A DNA stretch of 6,584 bases from Spirochaetaceae bacterium (GTDB lineage: Bacteria > Spirochaetota > Spirochaetia > SZUA-6 > Fen-1364): positions 1-6,584 of the forward strand of contig PMDT01000413.1 in assembly GCA_003154555.1 (NCBI GenBank), given 5' to 3'. Positions within the stretch are counted from its first letter, which is position 1, and the number at the start of each line of letters is the position of its first letter. A program made the translations under genes and the position numbers. A model generated the notes under the pieces. It searched no databases. It was not told the DNA's origin and worked only from the letters and a program-made list of their open reading frames with translations. Of this stretch, positions 5,998-6,584 are shown piece by piece.

Positions 5998-6584
5998 CAG
6001 AGATCGCCGTAGCTGGTGCGTGCAATGATCTCGTCCTGCAGGTCGTTGGCGAGCTCCGAGAAGTAGGCCGTGTAGCCGGCCACACGGACGGTCAGGCTGC
6101 GCCAGGAATCCGGGTCGGCCTTCGCCGCGAGCAGGTCCTCCCTGCGGACCACGTTGAACTGCACATGGTTGATCTTGAGCCGGACAAAGGTCCGGAGGAA
6201 ACCCGCAAACCTGGCGATGCCTTCCTCGGTTTTGAAGAACTCCGGCAGGAACTTCATGTTGAGGAGCGTGCCGTTGCTGCCGTTCACGGACCGTACCTTT
6301 GACACCGAGTGCAGGAGGGCCGTCGGGCCGTGACGGTCGCGGCCGTACATCGCGGACATGCCGCCATCCGCAAGGGGATCCCGGGCGCGGCGTCCGTCCA
6401 GGGAGGCGCCGACATTCTGGCCCATGGGGACGTGGGCGGACACCGTGTAAAGTCCCGTGTGGTAGGGGCCACCGCGGGCGTTCGTATGCTCGGCCATCCG
6501 CGCCGCGAAATAGTCGACCCATGTGGCCGCGATTGCATCCACCCAGTCCACGTCATTGCCGTACTTCGGGACCTTGTTGATGAG
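5997..6584 (-). CDS. Glycyl radical enzyme (PFL-like family), C-terminal part
   Basis: The last 195 residues of a GRE are encoded here and the frame is open to the right edge, so the 5' end is missing; GTG 6551 is an internal valine. Full members have about 750-850 residues. The fragment begins LINKVPKYGNDVD, a conserved GRE segment, and includes SNGTLLNMKFLP, KINHVQFNVV and the glycyl radical site RVAGYTAYF, whose Gly codon is 6077-6075, 25 residues before the end. The C-terminal ELANDLQDEIIARTS fits the dehydratase/lyase branch more than pyruvate formate-lyase itself, and the ferredoxin-bearing activase next to it supports this. The catalytic cysteine and substrate-binding loops lie outside the window, so the reaction (C-O, C-N or C-C cleavage) cannot be told. 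It is the most upstream visible gene of the coupled GRE-activase-kinase unit. Confidence 0.94.
   Translation of the reverse strand, partial: LINKVPKYGNDVDWVDAIAATWVDYFAARMAEHTNARGGPYHTGLYTVSAHVPMGQNVGASLDGRRARDPLADGGMSAMYGRDRHGPTALLHSVSKVRSVNGSNGTLLNMKFLPEFFKTEEGIARFAGFLRTFVRLKINHVQFNVVRREDLLAAKADPDSWRSLTVRVAGYTAYFSELANDLQDEIIARTSYGDL

Noticed and set aside
5056..6012. Open frame of 318 codons on the plus strand
   Set aside because: It covers the activase gene antisense and is rich in charged residues with no motif; the minus-strand gene has all radical SAM and ferredoxin cysteines.
5998..6522. N-terminal extension of the activase frame up to 6522
   Set aside because: It overlaps the GRE gene in another frame, and the family N-terminus begins exactly at the ATG at 5997.

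Overview
The window looks like part of a carbohydrate-catabolism locus from an anaerobic bacterium of fairly high GC content. The anaerobic call rests on a glycyl radical enzyme (GRE) and its dedicated radical-SAM activase, because the glycyl radical is destroyed by oxygen. No rRNA, tRNA, mobile element or CRISPR array is visible, and I cannot assign a phylum.

Layout. Five genes lie on the minus strand and are read from the right edge leftwards. They are the C-terminal part of a GRE (5997-6584, running off the window), its activating enzyme with two ferredoxin-type clusters (5059-5997), a large ROK/ASKHA-type sugar kinase with an unexplained N-terminal region of about 190 residues (3189-5057), a 7-bladed beta-propeller lactonase of the 6-phosphogluconolactonase-like family (1971-3080), and an SGNH/GDSL hydrolase resembling CE2-type carbohydrate esterases (760-1866). 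Facing them on the plus strand is the 3' part of a zinc-type (MDR) polyol/sorbitol-like dehydrogenase (2-637, 5' end outside the window).

The first three minus-strand genes form a tight translationally coupled unit. The GRE stop and activase start share a base (TGATG), and the activase stop and kinase start are one base apart (TGACATG). The lactonase and the esterase follow after gaps of about 108 and 100 bases, each with its own ribosome binding site, so they may be either distal operon members or separately started. The 108-base gap holds a 7-bp inverted repeat just downstream of a weak promoter-like element. The 100-base gap ends in a run of nine G (minus strand) that forms the ribosome binding site of the esterase.

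Working together (inference): the esterase could remove acyl groups from a substituted sugar, the dehydrogenase and lactonase could handle oxidation of a sugar or polyol to a lactone and its opening, and the kinase plus GRE would carry out phosphorylation and a radical C-O or C-C bond cleavage. The substrate cannot be read from this window because the catalytic cysteine half of the GRE is missing. The most unusual items are the fused or extended kinase and its coupling to a GRE system.
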